Origin: Variovorax sp. 54
Lineage (GTDB): Bacteria > Pseudomonadota > Gammaproteobacteria > Burkholderiales > Burkholderiaceae_C
Length of the DNA: 64,000 nucleotides
Assembly: GCF_002754375.1 (NCBI RefSeq)
Contig: NZ_PEFF01000001.1
Span: 5,597,501 to 5,661,500 of the forward strand
Reading direction: 5' to 3'
Each line of letters opens with the position of its first letter. The first letter of the stretch is position 1. This document shows, piece after piece, positions 18,797 to 28,733 of the stretch. The translations under genes and the position numbers were made by a program. A model generated the notes under the pieces. It saw nothing but the letters and a program-made list of their open reading frames with translations, made no database searches and was not told the origin of the DNA.

Positions 18797-19870
18797 ATGG
18801 CTGCCTCCCGCCCTCGCCGCACACTGCCCGTGCGCGGGCTGGCGGGGCAGGGCAGCCCTTCACCTCGAACCAACGGGGGCCGCAATGGCCACCAGGACAG
18901 CGGCGACGAGCCGCTGAGCACGGACTCTCTTCCCGACGACCCCACCGCGGATCCGTCGATTCCCTCTGCAGCATCGACCCCGCTTCACGGTGCGACCGCC
19001 GAAGTCATGGGCGGCGAGGGTGCCGATGCCCTGACCATCTACCTGCGCCAGGTCCGGCGCACCGAACTCTTTACCCCCGCCGAGGAATACGCCGCCGCCT
19101 GCGCAGCACGTGCCGGCGACTTCGCGGCGCGGCAATCGATGATCGAGCACAACCTTCGGCTCGTGGTCAACATCGCCAAGAACTACCTGGGGCGCGGCAT
19201 GCCGCTGTCCGACCTCATCGAGGAAGGCAACCTCGGGCTGATGCACGCCATCACCAAGTTCGAGCCCGAGCGCGGGTTTCGTTTTTCCACTTACGCGACC
19301 TGGTGGATTCGCCAATCGGTCGAACGTGCCGTCATCACGCAGTCGCGCGCGATTCGCCTGCCAGTGCATGTCGTGCGCGAGCTGCAGCAGGTCCTCAGGG
19401 CGCGTCGCACGCTCGAGGGCGATGCGGAGTTCCTGGCGAGTCGGCCGGACGGCGTGCGCGTCGAAGACGTGGCCGCGCTGCTCGGTCGCGAGGTGCAGGC
19501 CGTGGCCGACCTGCTGGCGCTGGCCGAGACGCCGCGTTCGCTCGATGCAGGCGACGCGCACGGCGAAGAAGGCTTCACACTGGCCGACACCGTGGCCTCC
19601 GACGACGAGCAGGGAAATCCGGCCGGCGTGACGCACACGCACGAGGTCGAGCGCCTGCTCGACCAGTGGGTGCAGGCCCTCAACGCGCGGGAGCGCGAGG
19701 TGCTCGAAGGCCGCTATGGTCTGCACGACCGGGAGCCCGAAACGCTCGAGGTGCTGAGCGTGCGGCTGGGCCTGACGCGGGAGCGCGTGCGGCAGATCCA
19801 GAACGAGGCGCTGGCCAAGATGCGCAAGCAGCTGGCGCGCTCCGGCGTGGGCCGCGACTCGCTGTTCTAG
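18797..19870 (+). CDS. rpoS: RNA polymerase sigma factor RpoS
   Basis: This is the stationary-phase and general stress sigma factor, 357 residues long. An unstructured N-terminal extension (about 1-75) precedes region 1.2 ([22 protein letters not shown]). Region 2 follows ([30 protein letters not shown] with [13 protein letters not shown], about 112-180), then region 3 and region 4.2 ([20 protein letters not shown], about 315-335). Its place directly after nlpD, with four bases between, is the classic arrangement. In enterobacteria much rpoS transcription starts inside nlpD; the same is likely here but I could not identify a promoter with confidence. Confidence 0.96.
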   Translation: MAASRPRRTLPVRGLAGQGSPSPRTNGGRNGHQDSGDEPLSTDSLPDDPTADPSIPSAASTPLHGATAEVMGGEGADALTIYLRQVRRTELFTPAEEYAAACAARAGDFAARQSMIEHNLRLVVNIAKNYLGRGMPLSDLIEEGNLGLMHAITKFEPERGFRFSTYATWWIRQSVERAVITQSRAIRLPVHVVRELQQVLRARRTLEGDAEFLASRPDGVRVEDVAALLGREVQAVADLLALAETPRSLDAGDAHGEEGFTLADTVASDDEQGNPAGVTHTHEVERLLDQWVQALNAREREVLEGRYGLHDREPETLEVLSVRLGLTRERVRQIQNEALAKMRKQLARSGVGRDSLF

Positions 19871-19936
19871 AGGCTCAAGAAAAGAAGGTAACCCGTCGCG
19901 GCCGGACCGCCCCGGCCACGCTGAGACAATCGGGGG

Positions 19937-21373
19937 ATGACGGAATCCATCGAAGAAAAGAAAGTCCCCGCGAACCCCGCCGATGAATGGCTCCTGGTCG
20001 AGTCGCTCGACCTGGACGCGCAAGGCGTTTCACACAAGGCCGACGGCATGGTCGTGTTCATCGACGGCGCGCTGCCCTTCGAGGAAGTGCAGTTCAACGT
20101 CCATCGCCGCAAGAACAACTGGGAACAGGGCACGGTCACGCAGATCCGCCGCGAGTCCTCGCAGCGTGTGCGCCCCGGCTGCCCGCATTTCGGCCTGCAC
20201 ACGGGCGCGTGCGGCGGTTGCAAGATGCAGCACCTCGACGCCTCGGCCCAGGTGGCGGTGAAGCAGCGTGCCATGGAAGACAACCTCTGGCACCTCGGCA
20301 AGGTCAAGCCCGAGAACCTGCTGCGCCCGCTCGAGGGCCCGGCCTGGCACTACCGCTACCGGGCGCGCCTGTCGGTGCGCCACGTGGTCAAGAAGGGCAC
20401 GGTGCTGATCGGCTTCCACGAGCGCAAGAGCCGCTACCTGGCCGACATGCAGGTCTGCCCCGTGCTGCCCAAGCAGGTCAGCGCCATGCTGATGCCGCTG
20501 CGCGCGCTGATCGGATCCATGGATGCGCGCGAGACCTGCCCGCAGATCGAGCTGGCCTGCGGCGACGCGCCGGATTCGACCGCGCTGGGCACCATCGCCC
20601 TGGTGCTGCGGCACCTGGAGCCGCTGTCGGGCGCCGACATCGGACGGCTCAAAGCCTTTGCGGCCGAGAACGAGGGCGTTCAATGGTGGCTGCAGGCCAA
20701 GGGCCCGGACACCGTGAAGCTGCTGGAAGAAGGCGGCACACCGCTGGCTTACCGCCTGCCCGCGTTCGGCGTGACGATGCCGTTCAAGCCCACCGATTTC
20801 ACCCAGGTCAACCCGCACATCAACCGCGCGCTGGTCGGCAAGGCACTGCGCCTGCTCGACGTGAAGCCCGAGGAACGCGTGATCGACTGGTTCTGCGGCT
20901 TGGGCAACTTCACGCTGCCGCTGGCCAGCCAGGCGCGCGAGGTGCTGGGCATCGAGGGCAGCGACACGCTGGTGGCGCGCGCGACCGAGAACTTCAAGAG
21001 AAATCAGCCGGCAACGCCCGCGCGGCGTGCGCTGTCGGCCACCCAGTTCGTGACGCGCAACCTGTTCGACATGACGCCCGAGATGCTGGTGGCCGACGGC
21101 AGCGCCGACAAGTGGCTGGTCGACCCGCCGCGCGAAGGCGCCTTTGCGCTGGCCAAGGCGATGGCCGACCTGCACCTGCAACCTGAGCTCCGCACCGGCG
21201 GCTGGACGCCGCCGAAGCGCATCGTGTACGTGAGCTGCAACCCGTCGACGCTGGCGCGCGACGCCGGCCTGCTGGTGCACCAGGCGGGCTACCGCTGCAC
21301 GTTCGCGGGGGTGGTGAACATGTTCCCGCACACCGCGCACGTCGAGTCGATCGCGGTCTTCGAGCTGGAATGA
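19937..21373 (+). CDS. rlmD: 23S rRNA (uracil-5-)-methyltransferase RlmD
   Basis: RlmD methylates U1939 of 23S rRNA using SAM and carries a [4Fe-4S] cluster. The 478-residue protein has an N-terminal TRAM domain (about 15-75). Cluster cysteines are at 82, 92 and 95 (CPHFG...CGGCKMQH) and 174 (VCPVLP). The SAM fold follows with [12 protein letters not shown] near 320. The catalytic region shows DPPREGAF (about 395) and [12 protein letters not shown] with nucleophile Cys434. It lies 66 bp after rpoS and ends in its own terminator. Confidence 0.94.
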   Translation: MTESIEEKKVPANPADEWLLVESLDLDAQGVSHKADGMVVFIDGALPFEEVQFNVHRRKNNWEQGTVTQIRRESSQRVRPGCPHFGLHTGACGGCKMQHLDASAQVAVKQRAMEDNLWHLGKVKPENLLRPLEGPAWHYRYRARLSVRHVVKKGTVLIGFHERKSRYLADMQVCPVLPKQVSAMLMPLRALIGSMDARETCPQIELACGDAPDSTALGTIALVLRHLEPLSGADIGRLKAFAAENEGVQWWLQAKGPDTVKLLEEGGTPLAYRLPAFGVTMPFKPTDFTQVNPHINRALVGKALRLLDVKPEERVIDWFCGLGNFTLPLASQAREVLGIEGSDTLVARATENFKRNQPATPARRALSATQFVTRNLFDMTPEMLVADGSADKWLVDPPREGAFALAKAMADLHLQPELRTGGWTPPKRIVYVSCNPSTLARDAGLLVHQAGYRCTFAGVVNMFPHTAHVESIAVFELE

Positions 21374-21398
21374 AAAAAGGCCCGAGAGGGCCTTTTTT
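21373..21398 (+). terminator. Terminator after rlmD
   Basis: AAAAAAGGCCC and GGGCCTTTTTT form an 11-bp stem with a GAGA loop. The symmetrical A and T tracts suit the convergent gene pair rlmD/yccA-like. Confidence 0.9.
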
Positions 21399-21419
21399 CT
21401 TGGGGTCGGGGAAAGCGGC

Positions 21420-22121
21420 TCAGTCGCGCTCGCCGCCGAAGATGCCGAGCAGGGCCAGCAGGCTCTGGAACACGTTGAACATGTCCAGGTACAGGGCCAA
21501 CGTGGCGCTGATGTAATTGGTTTCGCCGCCGTCCATTATCTGCTTCAGGTCATAGAGCATGTAGGCCGAGAAGATGCCGATGGCGGCCACCGAGATCACC
21601 AGCATGCCGGTGCTCGAGCCCACGAAGACGTTGATGACGGCGCCGAGCATCAGCACCAGGGCGCCGACGAACAGGAACTTGCCCATGCCCGACAGGTCGC
21701 GCTTGATGACCGTGGCCAGCGAGGCCATCACGAAGAACACGCCGGCAGTGCCGCCGAAGGCCGTCATGATCAGTTCGGGGCCGTTCTTGAAGCCCAGCAC
21801 CATCGCGAGCAGGCGCGACAGCATCAGGCCCATGAAGAAGGTGAAGCCCAGCAGCACCGGCACGCCGGCGGCCGAGTTCTTGGTCTTCTCGATCGCGAAC
21901 ATGAAGCCGAAGGCGCCGCCGAGGAAGACCATCAGCCCGAGCCCGCCGGTGAGCGAGCGGGTGATGCCGGTGCTCACGCCGATCCAGGCGCCCAGCACGG
22001 TGGGCAGCATGCTCAGCGCCAGCAGCCAGTAGGTATTGCGCAGCACGCGCTGGCGTTCGGCCTGCGGCAGTGTCTGGCCGTAGCCGGTGGAAGTGTCGAG
22101 GGTGGTCACACGGTCGTTCAT
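21420..22121 (-). CDS. Bax inhibitor-1/YccA family membrane protein
   Basis: The 233-residue inner-membrane protein has seven hydrophobic helices from about residue 28 to the C-terminus. The cytoplasmic N-terminus begins MNDRVTTLDTSTGYGQ, followed by LRNTYWLLALSMLPTVLGAWIGV. Family members in E. coli interact with the FtsH quality-control system (YccA) or act as calcium-leak channels; the exact role here is open. The ATG at 22121 follows AGGAGC. Upstream in-frame codons exist but lack a ribosome binding site. Helix 7 is followed by LALLGIFGGERD. Confidence 0.93.
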   Translation of the reverse strand: MNDRVTTLDTSTGYGQTLPQAERQRVLRNTYWLLALSMLPTVLGAWIGVSTGITRSLTGGLGLMVFLGGAFGFMFAIEKTKNSAAGVPVLLGFTFFMGLMLSRLLAMVLGFKNGPELIMTAFGGTAGVFFVMASLATVIKRDLSGMGKFLFVGALVLMLGAVINVFVGSSTGMLVISVAAIGIFSAYMLYDLKQIMDGGETNYISATLALYLDMFNVFQSLLALLGIFGGERD

Positions 22122-22297
22122 GGCCGAAGCTCCTGAGGTTGCTGCATGCATGCAATGACACGCAGTTGGGCGCATTCTAGGGGGCTGCAAGAGGGGGTAT
22201 TGCAAAGACCGTATGCCCGATGTTCTTAAGCCCCGACGGGACGCTGCGGCGCCCCGCCGTTATGCTGTCGGGTTTTCGACGCAACCTGAGCTTATTC

Positions 22298-22705
22298 ATG
22301 AAGACCAAATCATTCCTCGAACTCGCCGACGTCAAGGCCATTGCCGCTGCAGCGGAAGCCGAGGCCCTGAAGAACAACTGGGCCGTGACCATCGCCATCT
22401 CCGACGACGCCGGCAACCTGCTCTGGCTGCAGCGCCTGGACGGTGCCGCCGCGCTGTCCTCGCACATCGCCCCCGCCAAGGCGCACACCGCCGCCATGGG
22501 CCGTCGCGACAGCAAGGTCTATGAAGACATCATCAACGGCGGCCGCACCGCGTTCCTGACGGCGCCCCTGGTGGAAGGCTTGCTCGAAGGCGGCGTGCCG
22601 ATCGTGAAGGACGGCCACGTCATTGGCGCAGTCGGCGTGAGCGGCGTGAAGTCGAACGAAGACGCGCAAATCGCCAAGGCCGGCATCGCCGCGCTCGGCC
22701 TGTAA
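22298..22705 (+). CDS. GlcG/HbpS (DUF336) family protein
   Basis: The 135-residue single-domain protein has the DUF336 signature: WAVTIAISDDAGNLLWLQRLDGA (about 27-49), SHIAPAKAHTAAMGRRDS (about 54-72) and the glycine-rich GGVPIVKDGHVIGAVGVSG (about 98-116). Relatives bind haem (HbpS) or accompany glycolate utilisation (GlcG). No secretion signal is visible, so it is probably cytoplasmic. It lies between the yccA-like gene (divergent) and the iron island, which would suit a haem-related role, but that is only context. Confidence 0.88.
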   Translation: MKTKSFLELADVKAIAAAAEAEALKNNWAVTIAISDDAGNLLWLQRLDGAAALSSHIAPAKAHTAAMGRRDSKVYEDIINGGRTAFLTAPLVEGLLEGGVPIVKDGHVIGAVGVSGVKSNEDAQIAKAGIAALGL

Positions 22706-22727
22706 GCCTTTTCCTTTCGCCCAAAGC

Positions 22728-22755
22728 AAAACGCCGACCATCTGGTCGGCGTTTT
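22728..22755 (+). terminator. Terminator after the GlcG-like gene
   Basis: A 13-bp perfect stem (AAAACGCCGACCA/TGGTCGGCGTTTT) with a TC turn is followed by further Ts. Confidence 0.9.
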
Positions 22756-22889
22756 CTTTTTCGGGGCTTCAGCGTGAAAAAAAGCTTGGCTAGTCGGCGA
22801 ACCGTTGGCTAGCAAAAAACGACCCTTCGGAGATGAATCTCCTCGAGTCGCCCCACGATGAAACTTGCGCGAGGGGCGGGCTGATCGAC

Positions 22890-23102
22890 CTACTTGGTCA
22901 GGATCAGCTTGCCGAGTTTGGTGGCTTGAAGCCGGTAGAGCGAGCCGTTGTGCATGATGCCCACGGTCTTGCTTCCTTTCAGAAGCTCGGTGCTTTCGAC
23001 CATCGGTGCCGGACGCGCCACCTGGATCGATGCATGACCGCCACCCGATTGGTCGAGCGAAGGGTGGTTCAGAACAGAAAAGGCATTCGGGGTGGCTGGC
23101 AT
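22890..23102 (-). CDS. hemP: Hemin uptake protein HemP
   Basis: HemP is a small cytoplasmic protein found in haem and siderophore uptake loci. In Burkholderiales members (where it is also called HmuP) it acts as a transcriptional regulator of haem receptor genes. The 70-residue product has a variable N-terminal half. The conserved core is STELLKGSKTVGIMHNGSLYRLQATKLGKLILTK (about residues 37-70), where the helix-strand pattern is unmistakable. A Fur box lies about 30 bp upstream of the ATG. It follows exbD but has its own control region. Confidence 0.93.
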   Translation of the reverse strand: MPATPNAFSVLNHPSLDQSGGGHASIQVARPAPMVESTELLKGSKTVGIMHNGSLYRLQATKLGKLILTK

Positions 23103-23131
23103 CTGGAGTTCCTTTATGGAAGCGATGAGTG

Positions 23132-23150
23132 AATGATAATGATTCTCAAT
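23132..23150 (-). promoter_or_regulatory. Fur box upstream of hemP
   Basis: Read on the minus strand the site is ATTGAGAATCATTATCATT. This is a near-consensus Fur operator (GATAATGATAATCATTATC type) in an AT-rich stretch between exbD and hemP. Iron repression of hemP is expected. Confidence 0.82.
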
Positions 23151-23205
23151 AAAAAGTCAATCGTCGCGATCAACTTTTTTTCAATCATTTGTTCATTCGT
23201 TCAGA

Positions 23206-23619
23206 TCACTTCGCGTCGGGCTCGGTGATGAAGCCGATCTTGCGCACGCCGGCCTCACGCGCCTCGGCCATGGCCTTGGCCACGCGCTCGTAGCGCACGG
23301 CCTTGTCGCCGCGGATGTGCAGCTCGGGCTGCGGTTCCTTGGCGGCTTCGGCGGCCAGGCGGTTCGGCAGCTGGCTGTCGTCGATCTTCTCTTCGTTCCA
23401 GTAATAGGAGCCGTCGGCCGTGACGCTGAACAGGATGTTCTGCGGCTTGGGCTGCTCGGGCTCGCTGCTGGCACGGGGCAGGTCGATGTTGACCGCGTGC
23501 TTCATGACCGGCACGGTGATGATGAAGATGATCAGGAGCACCAGCATGACGTCGACGAGCGGCGTCATGTTGATCTCGTTCATCACCTCATCGGGTTCGT
23601 CTTGGGTTCCGAAAGCCAT
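23206..23619 (-). CDS. exbD: Biopolymer transport protein ExbD
   Basis: ExbD, with ExbB and TonB, uses the proton motive force to energise outer-membrane receptors. The 137-residue protein has a cytoplasmic N-terminus and one membrane helix (about 20-40). The conserved NEINMTPLVDVMLVLLIIF holds the essential membrane aspartate. A periplasmic domain with PRASSEPEQPKPQNI and ITEPDAK at the end follows. The start lies nine bases after the exbB stop in the same operon as tonB. Confidence 0.95.
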   Translation of the reverse strand: MAFGTQDEPDEVMNEINMTPLVDVMLVLLIIFIITVPVMKHAVNIDLPRASSEPEQPKPQNILFSVTADGSYYWNEEKIDDSQLPNRLAAEAAKEPQPELHIRGDKAVRYERVAKAMAEAREAGVRKIGFITEPDAK

Positions 23620-23627
23620 GATGCTGC

Positions 23628-24344
<717 letters not shown>

Positions 24345-24366
24345 ACGAAGTTGCTCCAGAGAAAAA

Positions 24367-25053
24367 TTAGTTCAGGACGTAGTTGACGGGGGCGTCGTAA
24401 GACATGGCCTGCACCACGCCGTTGACCTTGCCGGGCACGAACCGGCATTTCATGATGTATTCCACGGCCGCCTCGTCGAGGCGATCGAAGCCGCTGGACT
24501 TCTTGACGTCCGCGCTTTTAGGCAGTCCGTCAACGCCCACGAGCACGCGCACGATCACTTTGCCCTGCTCGCCGAGGCGCTTGCTCATGGCCGGGTAAAC
24601 CGGCTTCGGATTTTGTAGATAGTCGGCGTTGCTCGACGGCAATGACACAGCCGGCGGCGCCGGAGGCGACGGCGGCGGTGCGGGAGGGGCTGGCGGCGCG
24701 GGCGGTGCCGGTGGGGCAGGCGGGGGCGGCGGCTCGGTGGTGCCTGCGGGCGCGTTCGGCGCGGGCGTCGGCTTGGGCTCGCGGATGGCCTGCGGGCGCG
24801 GCGGCGGCGGCGCCTTGCTCACCTTGGGTTGCGGCGGCGGAGGAGGCGGGGGCGGCGGGTCGGCCTTGGGTTTTGGCGGCTCGACGAACTGGCTGAGGAT
24901 CTCGACGGGAATCACCACTTCGGCGGCCCGGCGCAGCAGGCCGCTTTGCAGCGCCCACAGCGCGGCGCCGTGAAAGAGGATCACACCGCCGGCAATGACG
25001 ACAGTGCGCGACAGGCCAAGAAAGGAGGGAGGGGGGGCAAAGCGGTCAGACAC
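24367..25053 (-). CDS. tonB: Energy transducer TonB
   Basis: TonB spans the periplasm and couples ExbB/ExbD to outer-membrane receptors. The protein is about 228 residues from the GTG at 25053 (MSDRFAPPPS); a GTG at 25077 would add eight residues. A membrane anchor at about 15-35 (TVVIAGGVILFHGAALWALQ) is followed by a long Pro-rich rod (about 58-140), including nine consecutive prolines and PPAPPAPP repeats. The C-terminal TonB domain contains YPAMSKRLGEQGKVIVRVLV and VEYIMKCRFVPGKVNG. The DNA for the Pro-rich part is strongly strand-asymmetric. Confidence 0.9.
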   Translation of the reverse strand: MSDRFAPPPSFLGLSRTVVIAGGVILFHGAALWALQSGLLRRAAEVVIPVEILSQFVEPPKPKADPPPPPPPPPQPKVSKAPPPPRPQAIREPKPTPAPNAPAGTTEPPPPPAPPAPPAPPAPPAPPPSPPAPPAVSLPSSNADYLQNPKPVYPAMSKRLGEQGKVIVRVLVGVDGLPKSADVKKSSGFDRLDEAAVEYIMKCRFVPGKVNGVVQAMSYDAPVNYVLN

Positions 25054-25160
25054 GATCAACCATTCGAATGCGGGCACTACAAATCGTGCCCCGATTGCAG
25101 CAAAACCGCTACAGAGACGCTACTTGCGAAAAATCCACCAGACAGAGCCGGCGACGAGGA

Positions 25161-25433
25161 TCAGGCTGCCGCCGAGAGCCGAGACGAGTTCCATGCTTTG
25201 CTTTCCTTGATGGAGTTGGCAAGCTGGATCGCTCTCGGCGCCGATTCGCAGTTGAGTGCGGCCACCGGGTGAGAGACGCTGCACTGCGCCACGATGTCGC
25301 GGGCACAACCTTCACACTGGCCACACTGGGTGGCCACGCCGAGTTCGAACTGGACTTCGTCGAAAGTCATGCCCGCGCGCACATGACGTGCGATTTCACG
25401 GTCAGAGACTCGGCGGCAGACGCAAACGATCAT
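25161..25433 (-). CDS. bfd: Bacterioferritin-associated ferredoxin (BFD-like)
   Basis: Bfd is a [2Fe-2S] protein that reduces the haem of bacterioferritin so that stored iron can be released. The 90-residue product has Cys4 and Cys6 in MIVCVCRRVSD and Cys37 and Cys40 in QCGQCEGC, matching the Bfd cluster ligands, plus an extra Cys43. The helical body resembles Bfd, but the C-terminus extends about 20 residues beyond the usual length with no recognisable motif. It lies between piuC and tonB on the same strand. An AT-rich patch upstream (25475-25510) may hold a weak Fur site. Confidence 0.88.
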   Translation of the reverse strand: MIVCVCRRVSDREIARHVRAGMTFDEVQFELGVATQCGQCEGCARDIVAQCSVSHPVAALNCESAPRAIQLANSIKESKAWNSSRLSAAA

Positions 25434-25544
25434 GGCAGTGAAAGCGGCAGTTGGCTGGCTGTTGGATGTGACTCATTATAAATAAGAATCCATCGCATTT
25501 GCAATAACTATGGCTGACATGCGGTCGGAGTTTGCAAGCCGGTG

Positions 25545-26225
25545 TTACACCTCGGCCCAGAGGCGCAGCAGGTTGTGATAGTGGCCGGTGAGCGCCACGG
25601 TTTCCTCGCATTCGCCCAGGCGGGCGCGCAGTTTCTGGATCGTCTGGTCGAGTTCGAACAGCATGCCGCGCTGTGCGTCGTTGCGCACCATGCTCTGCAG
25701 CCAGAAAAATGAGCACACCCGGGCCCCGCGCGTGACCGGGTGCACGCGGTGCAGGCTGCTCGCCGGGTAAAGGATGAGGTCGCCGGCCGGCAGCTTCACT
25801 TCGTGCGAGCCGTAGGTGTCGATCACTTCGAGCTCGCCACCTTCGTAATCTTCCGGATCGCTCAGGAAGAGGGTGCACGACAGGTCGGTGCGCAGCTGCT
25901 GGCTGCTGCCCGGCACGGCGCGCACCGAGCCGTCGACATGCACGCCGTAGTGCTCGCCGCCCTCGTAGCGGTTGAACAGCGGGGGCACGAAACGCGAAGG
26001 CAGCGCCGCCGAGAAGAACAGCGCGTGGCGCGAGAGCGCGGCCAGGATGGTTGCGCCGAGTTCGCGCGAGACGGGTGAAGACTCCGGCAGCTGGCGGTTG
26101 CGCTTCACCTGCGCGCCCTGGTCGCCCACGGTTTCTCGGCCGTCGATCCACTGGGTGGCGTCGAGGGCGGCGCGCATCTCGCGCACCTGGTCGGGGCTGA
26201 GGACGTCGGGAATATGCAGCATCAT
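25545..26225 (-). CDS. piuC: Fe(II)/2-oxoglutarate dioxygenase PiuC (PKHD-type hydroxylase)
   Basis: This is an iron-starvation-linked dioxygenase that usually accompanies siderophore receptors. The 226-residue protein starts [10 protein letters not shown] and is closely similar in length and wording to E. coli YbiX. The iron ligands are His96 and Asp98 (YGVHVDG) and His159 (SSLHRVHPV), with Arg169 (GARV) for 2-oxoglutarate. The N-terminal [20 protein letters not shown] and C-terminal [13 protein letters not shown] are family hallmarks. The frame stays open to 26288, but GGAG spacing and homology favour 26225. It lies 101 bp downstream of the flavoreductase gene. Confidence 0.93.
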   Translation of the reverse strand: MMLHIPDVLSPDQVREMRAALDATQWIDGRETVGDQGAQVKRNRQLPESSPVSRELGATILAALSRHALFFSAALPSRFVPPLFNRYEGGEHYGVHVDGSVRAVPGSSQQLRTDLSCTLFLSDPEDYEGGELEVIDTYGSHEVKLPAGDLILYPASSLHRVHPVTRGARVCSFFWLQSMVRNDAQRGMLFELDQTIQKLRARLGECEETVALTGHYHNLLRLWAEV

Positions 26226-26326
26226 TTCGAGGAACTCCGGAGAAAGGAATCGCGCCGCGCGCTCACGGCCGGGCCGATGATGCCGCACGGGGAGCGTTGC
26301 GTCGGCGGCGGGCCATCCGGTCCGAT

Positions 26327-27691
26327 TCAGTAGACATCACGCCGGTAGCGTCCGCTGGCGGACAGCTCGGCCCAAAGATCGTCGCCGGCGATCTGTCGCA
26401 GCGCGGCGTCCACGCCCGACGCCATGCCCTGCAGGCTGCCGCAGACATAGACGGCCGCGCCGTCGCGCAGCCAGGCCTGCAGCGTGTCGGCCACCTGCAG
26501 CAGCCGGTGCTGCACGTAGAAGCGCTCGGCCTGGTCGCGCGAGAACACCATGTCGAGCCGCGCGAGCGTGCCGTCGGCCTGCCAGCCTTCGATCTCCTCG
26601 CGGCAAAGGAAGTCGTGGGCGGACTGGCGCTCGCCGAACACCAGCCAGTTGTCTTTCCGGCCGGCGGCGGCGCGCGCGCGCAGATGGGCGCGCAGCCCGG
26701 CCAGCCCGGTGCCGTTGCCGATCAGGATCAGTGGACGGTTCTCGTTGCCCTCGAGCTGGAAGCCGCGGTGCGGCCGCAGGCGCAGCGCGACGGTGTCGCC
26801 GACCGAGAGCGTCGAGGTGAGCAGGCCCGATGCCGCGCCCATGGAACCGTCGGGGTGCTGTTCCTGCCGCACGAGCAACTGCAGTTCGCCATCGGCGGGC
26901 ATGGAGGCGATCGAGTAGTCGCGCGGTCGTGCCGGATCACTCGCGACCGCCACCTGCACCAGGTCGCCCGACGCCCAGTGCGGCAGGGTGCCGGCTGGCG
27001 GTGTCAGGCCGATGTGAAAGACCGGGCCGCCCGTGCTGCCGGCGTTGAGCAGTTCGCGCCGCGTGAGCCGCCAGGGCGCAAAGCTCGCCGGGGCGTCGTC
27101 GGTGTCCTCGGGTGCGTCGCCCCAACGCGAGTGCCAGTCGGCGAGCGCGGCGGGGTCGCTGTTGTCGACCTCGAGGGGGGCGAAGTCGCGCACGGCGCCG
27201 GACGTGTGGAGCCACGCATCGAGTGCGCGGCCGAAGCCGCAGAAGTGGGCGTACTGGCGGTCGCCCAGCGCCAGCACGGCGTAGCGCAGCGAAGGCAACG
27301 CCAGCGGCGTACCCATCACGCGCTCGGCGAACACGCTGGCCCCGTCGGGCGCGTCGCCTTCGCCGTAGGTGCTGGCCACGAAGAGTGCCCGGCGGGCCGA
27401 GGCGAGCGTGGCGCTGTCGAGTGCGTTGAGCGCCATCACGCGCACCGCGGTGCCAGCCGCGCGCAGCCGCCGTGCGGTCTGCCAGGCGATGGTTTCGGCC
27501 TGGCCGGTCTGGCTGGCGAACAGCACGAGGGTGGGCGAGGCTTGCGCGTCGTCACTGGCCGACAGCGCCGCAGCTTCGCGGGCTGCAGTGGCGTGCAGTC
27601 CCCGCTGACGCGCATAGATGCCCAGGCACAGCGCGGCATAGGCCGCGACCGTGGCGCTGGCCCCCAGCGCACGCCACAAGGTCTCGGTCAT
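26327..27691 (-). CDS. Membrane-anchored flavodoxin/sulfite-reductase-alpha-like flavoreductase
   Basis: The 454-residue diflavin reductase has one N-terminal membrane helix (about 5-26). An FMN-binding flavodoxin domain spans about 53-190 ([37 protein letters not shown]). The ferredoxin-reductase half has the FAD motif RDYS at 257-260 and an NAD(P)H region [17 protein letters not shown]. The C-terminus ends in the NADP-type RYRRDVY. It most likely passes electrons from cytosolic NADPH to a membrane partner. Its ATG overlaps the apbE stop (ATGA), and the five upstream-to-here genes form one operon. It lacks the long linker of CysJ. Confidence 0.87.
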   Translation of the reverse strand: MTETLWRALGASATVAAYAALCLGIYARQRGLHATAAREAAALSASDDAQASPTLVLFASQTGQAETIAWQTARRLRAAGTAVRVMALNALDSATLASARRALFVASTYGEGDAPDGASVFAERVMGTPLALPSLRYAVLALGDRQYAHFCGFGRALDAWLHTSGAVRDFAPLEVDNSDPAALADWHSRWGDAPEDTDDAPASFAPWRLTRRELLNAGSTGGPVFHIGLTPPAGTLPHWASGDLVQVAVASDPARPRDYSIASMPADGELQLLVRQEQHPDGSMGAASGLLTSTLSVGDTVALRLRPHRGFQLEGNENRPLILIGNGTGLAGLRAHLRARAAAGRKDNWLVFGERQSAHDFLCREEIEGWQADGTLARLDMVFSRDQAERFYVQHRLLQVADTLQAWLRDGAAVYVCGSLQGMASGVDAALRQIAGDDLWAELSASGRYRRDVY

Positions 27692-28701
27692 GCGCCGGCC
27701 TGCGCCTGCCACGCGCGCGTGGCGCGCTCGGTGAGCGATCCGTCGTCGGCGCGGGAGATGAACAAGGCCGCGACGTCGCGCTGCTGCGCAAAGGCCAGGC
27801 CCTCGTCGGGGCCGAGCACGGTCAGCACGGTGGCGAGCGCATCGGCCTGCATGCATTGCGGGTGCAGCACCGTGACGCTGGCCAGTGCATGCGCCACCGG
27901 CTCGCCATCGCGCGGATCGATGGTGTGCGACCAGCTGCGGCCTTCGAGCGCGCGCCGGTGCCAGCGGTCGCCCGAGGTGGCCACGGCCATGTCGGCCAGG
28001 GCGATGCGTTGCGGGAGTGGCATCTCGGTGTCGACCTGCACTTGCCACGGCGCGCCGCCGGGTCGTCGGCCGATGCCGCGCAGCTCGCCGCCGATCTCGA
28101 GCAGCAGGTCGGTGAGGCCGAGTGCGCGCAGCGCGTCGACACCGTGGTCGACTGCGAAGCCTTTGGCGATACCCGAGAGATCGAGCTGCACGCCGCCGGG
28201 TTGCAGCAGCGTGTGATCGGATTCATCGAACGTCAGCCGTTGCCAGCCGACATTCGAGTGGATCACGGCCAGCGCGTCGGGCGAGGGCAGGGTGTTGTCC
28301 TGCGACGCTGCGGGGCCAAAGCCCCAGCGCGCCACCAGTGCGCCGACCGTCGGATCGATCGCACCGCCGCTGGCCTGCGCCCACGCGAGCGCGCACTGCA
28401 TCACCCGCGCAAACTCCGCCGGCAGCGCATGGCGCGAGCCAGCGGGCGCCGCGTTGAAGCGGCTGATGAGGGAGTCGGGCTCCCAATGGCTCATCTGCGC
28501 GATCACGCGCGTGAGCGCGGCTTCGACCGCCTCGCGCATCTGCGCGAGCGGCAGCATCTGCGGGTTGTCGAAGCGCAGCGACCAGGTCGTGCCCATCGTC
28601 TGCCCGCCGAGCTGCTGAAGGCTGGCGGGATCGGCGCGACGGGGGACGGCCGCGTTGGCGTAGCCGCCCACGCGCCAGGTGGTGCTGAACGAAAGGCCCA
28701 A
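27688..28701 (-). CDS. apbE: FAD:protein FMN transferase ApbE
   Basis: ApbE covalently attaches FMN, taken from FAD, to a Thr or Ser of extracytoplasmic proteins. The product is about 337 residues from the TTG at 28701; no clear Shine-Dalgarno is visible, and the true start may be a few codons upstream. Motifs present are GGQTMGTTWSLRFDN (about 32-46), VQLDLSGIAKGFAVDHG (about 175-191), LLLEIGGELRGIGRRPGG and the metal-binding TIDPRDGEP with MQADALATVLTVLG. It lies directly downstream of DUF2271 and DUF4198. The DUF2271 protein carries a matching acceptor motif. Confidence 0.93.
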   Translation of the reverse strand: MGLSFSTTWRVGGYANAAVPRRADPASLQQLGGQTMGTTWSLRFDNPQMLPLAQMREAVEAALTRVIAQMSHWEPDSLISRFNAAPAGSRHALPAEFARVMQCALAWAQASGGAIDPTVGALVARWGFGPAASQDNTLPSPDALAVIHSNVGWQRLTFDESDHTLLQPGGVQLDLSGIAKGFAVDHGVDALRALGLTDLLLEIGGELRGIGRRPGGAPWQVQVDTEMPLPQRIALADMAVATSGDRWHRRALEGRSWSHTIDPRDGEPVAHALASVTVLHPQCMQADALATVLTVLGPDEGLAFAQQRDVAALFISRADDGSLTERATRAWQAQAGA

Positions 28702-28733
28702 GGGAGCGGGTGCTGCCGGTACAGGCGGCAGGG

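Noticed and set aside
24640..24890. GGC-rich repeat resembling a tandem repeat or CRISPR-like array
   Set aside because: It is the coding sequence of the TonB Pro-rich rod. Units are irregular and there are no spacers.
25470..25510. AT-rich patch upstream of bfd as a Fur box
   Set aside because: Only about nine of fifteen positions match. I left it as a remark in the bfd entry rather than a feature.
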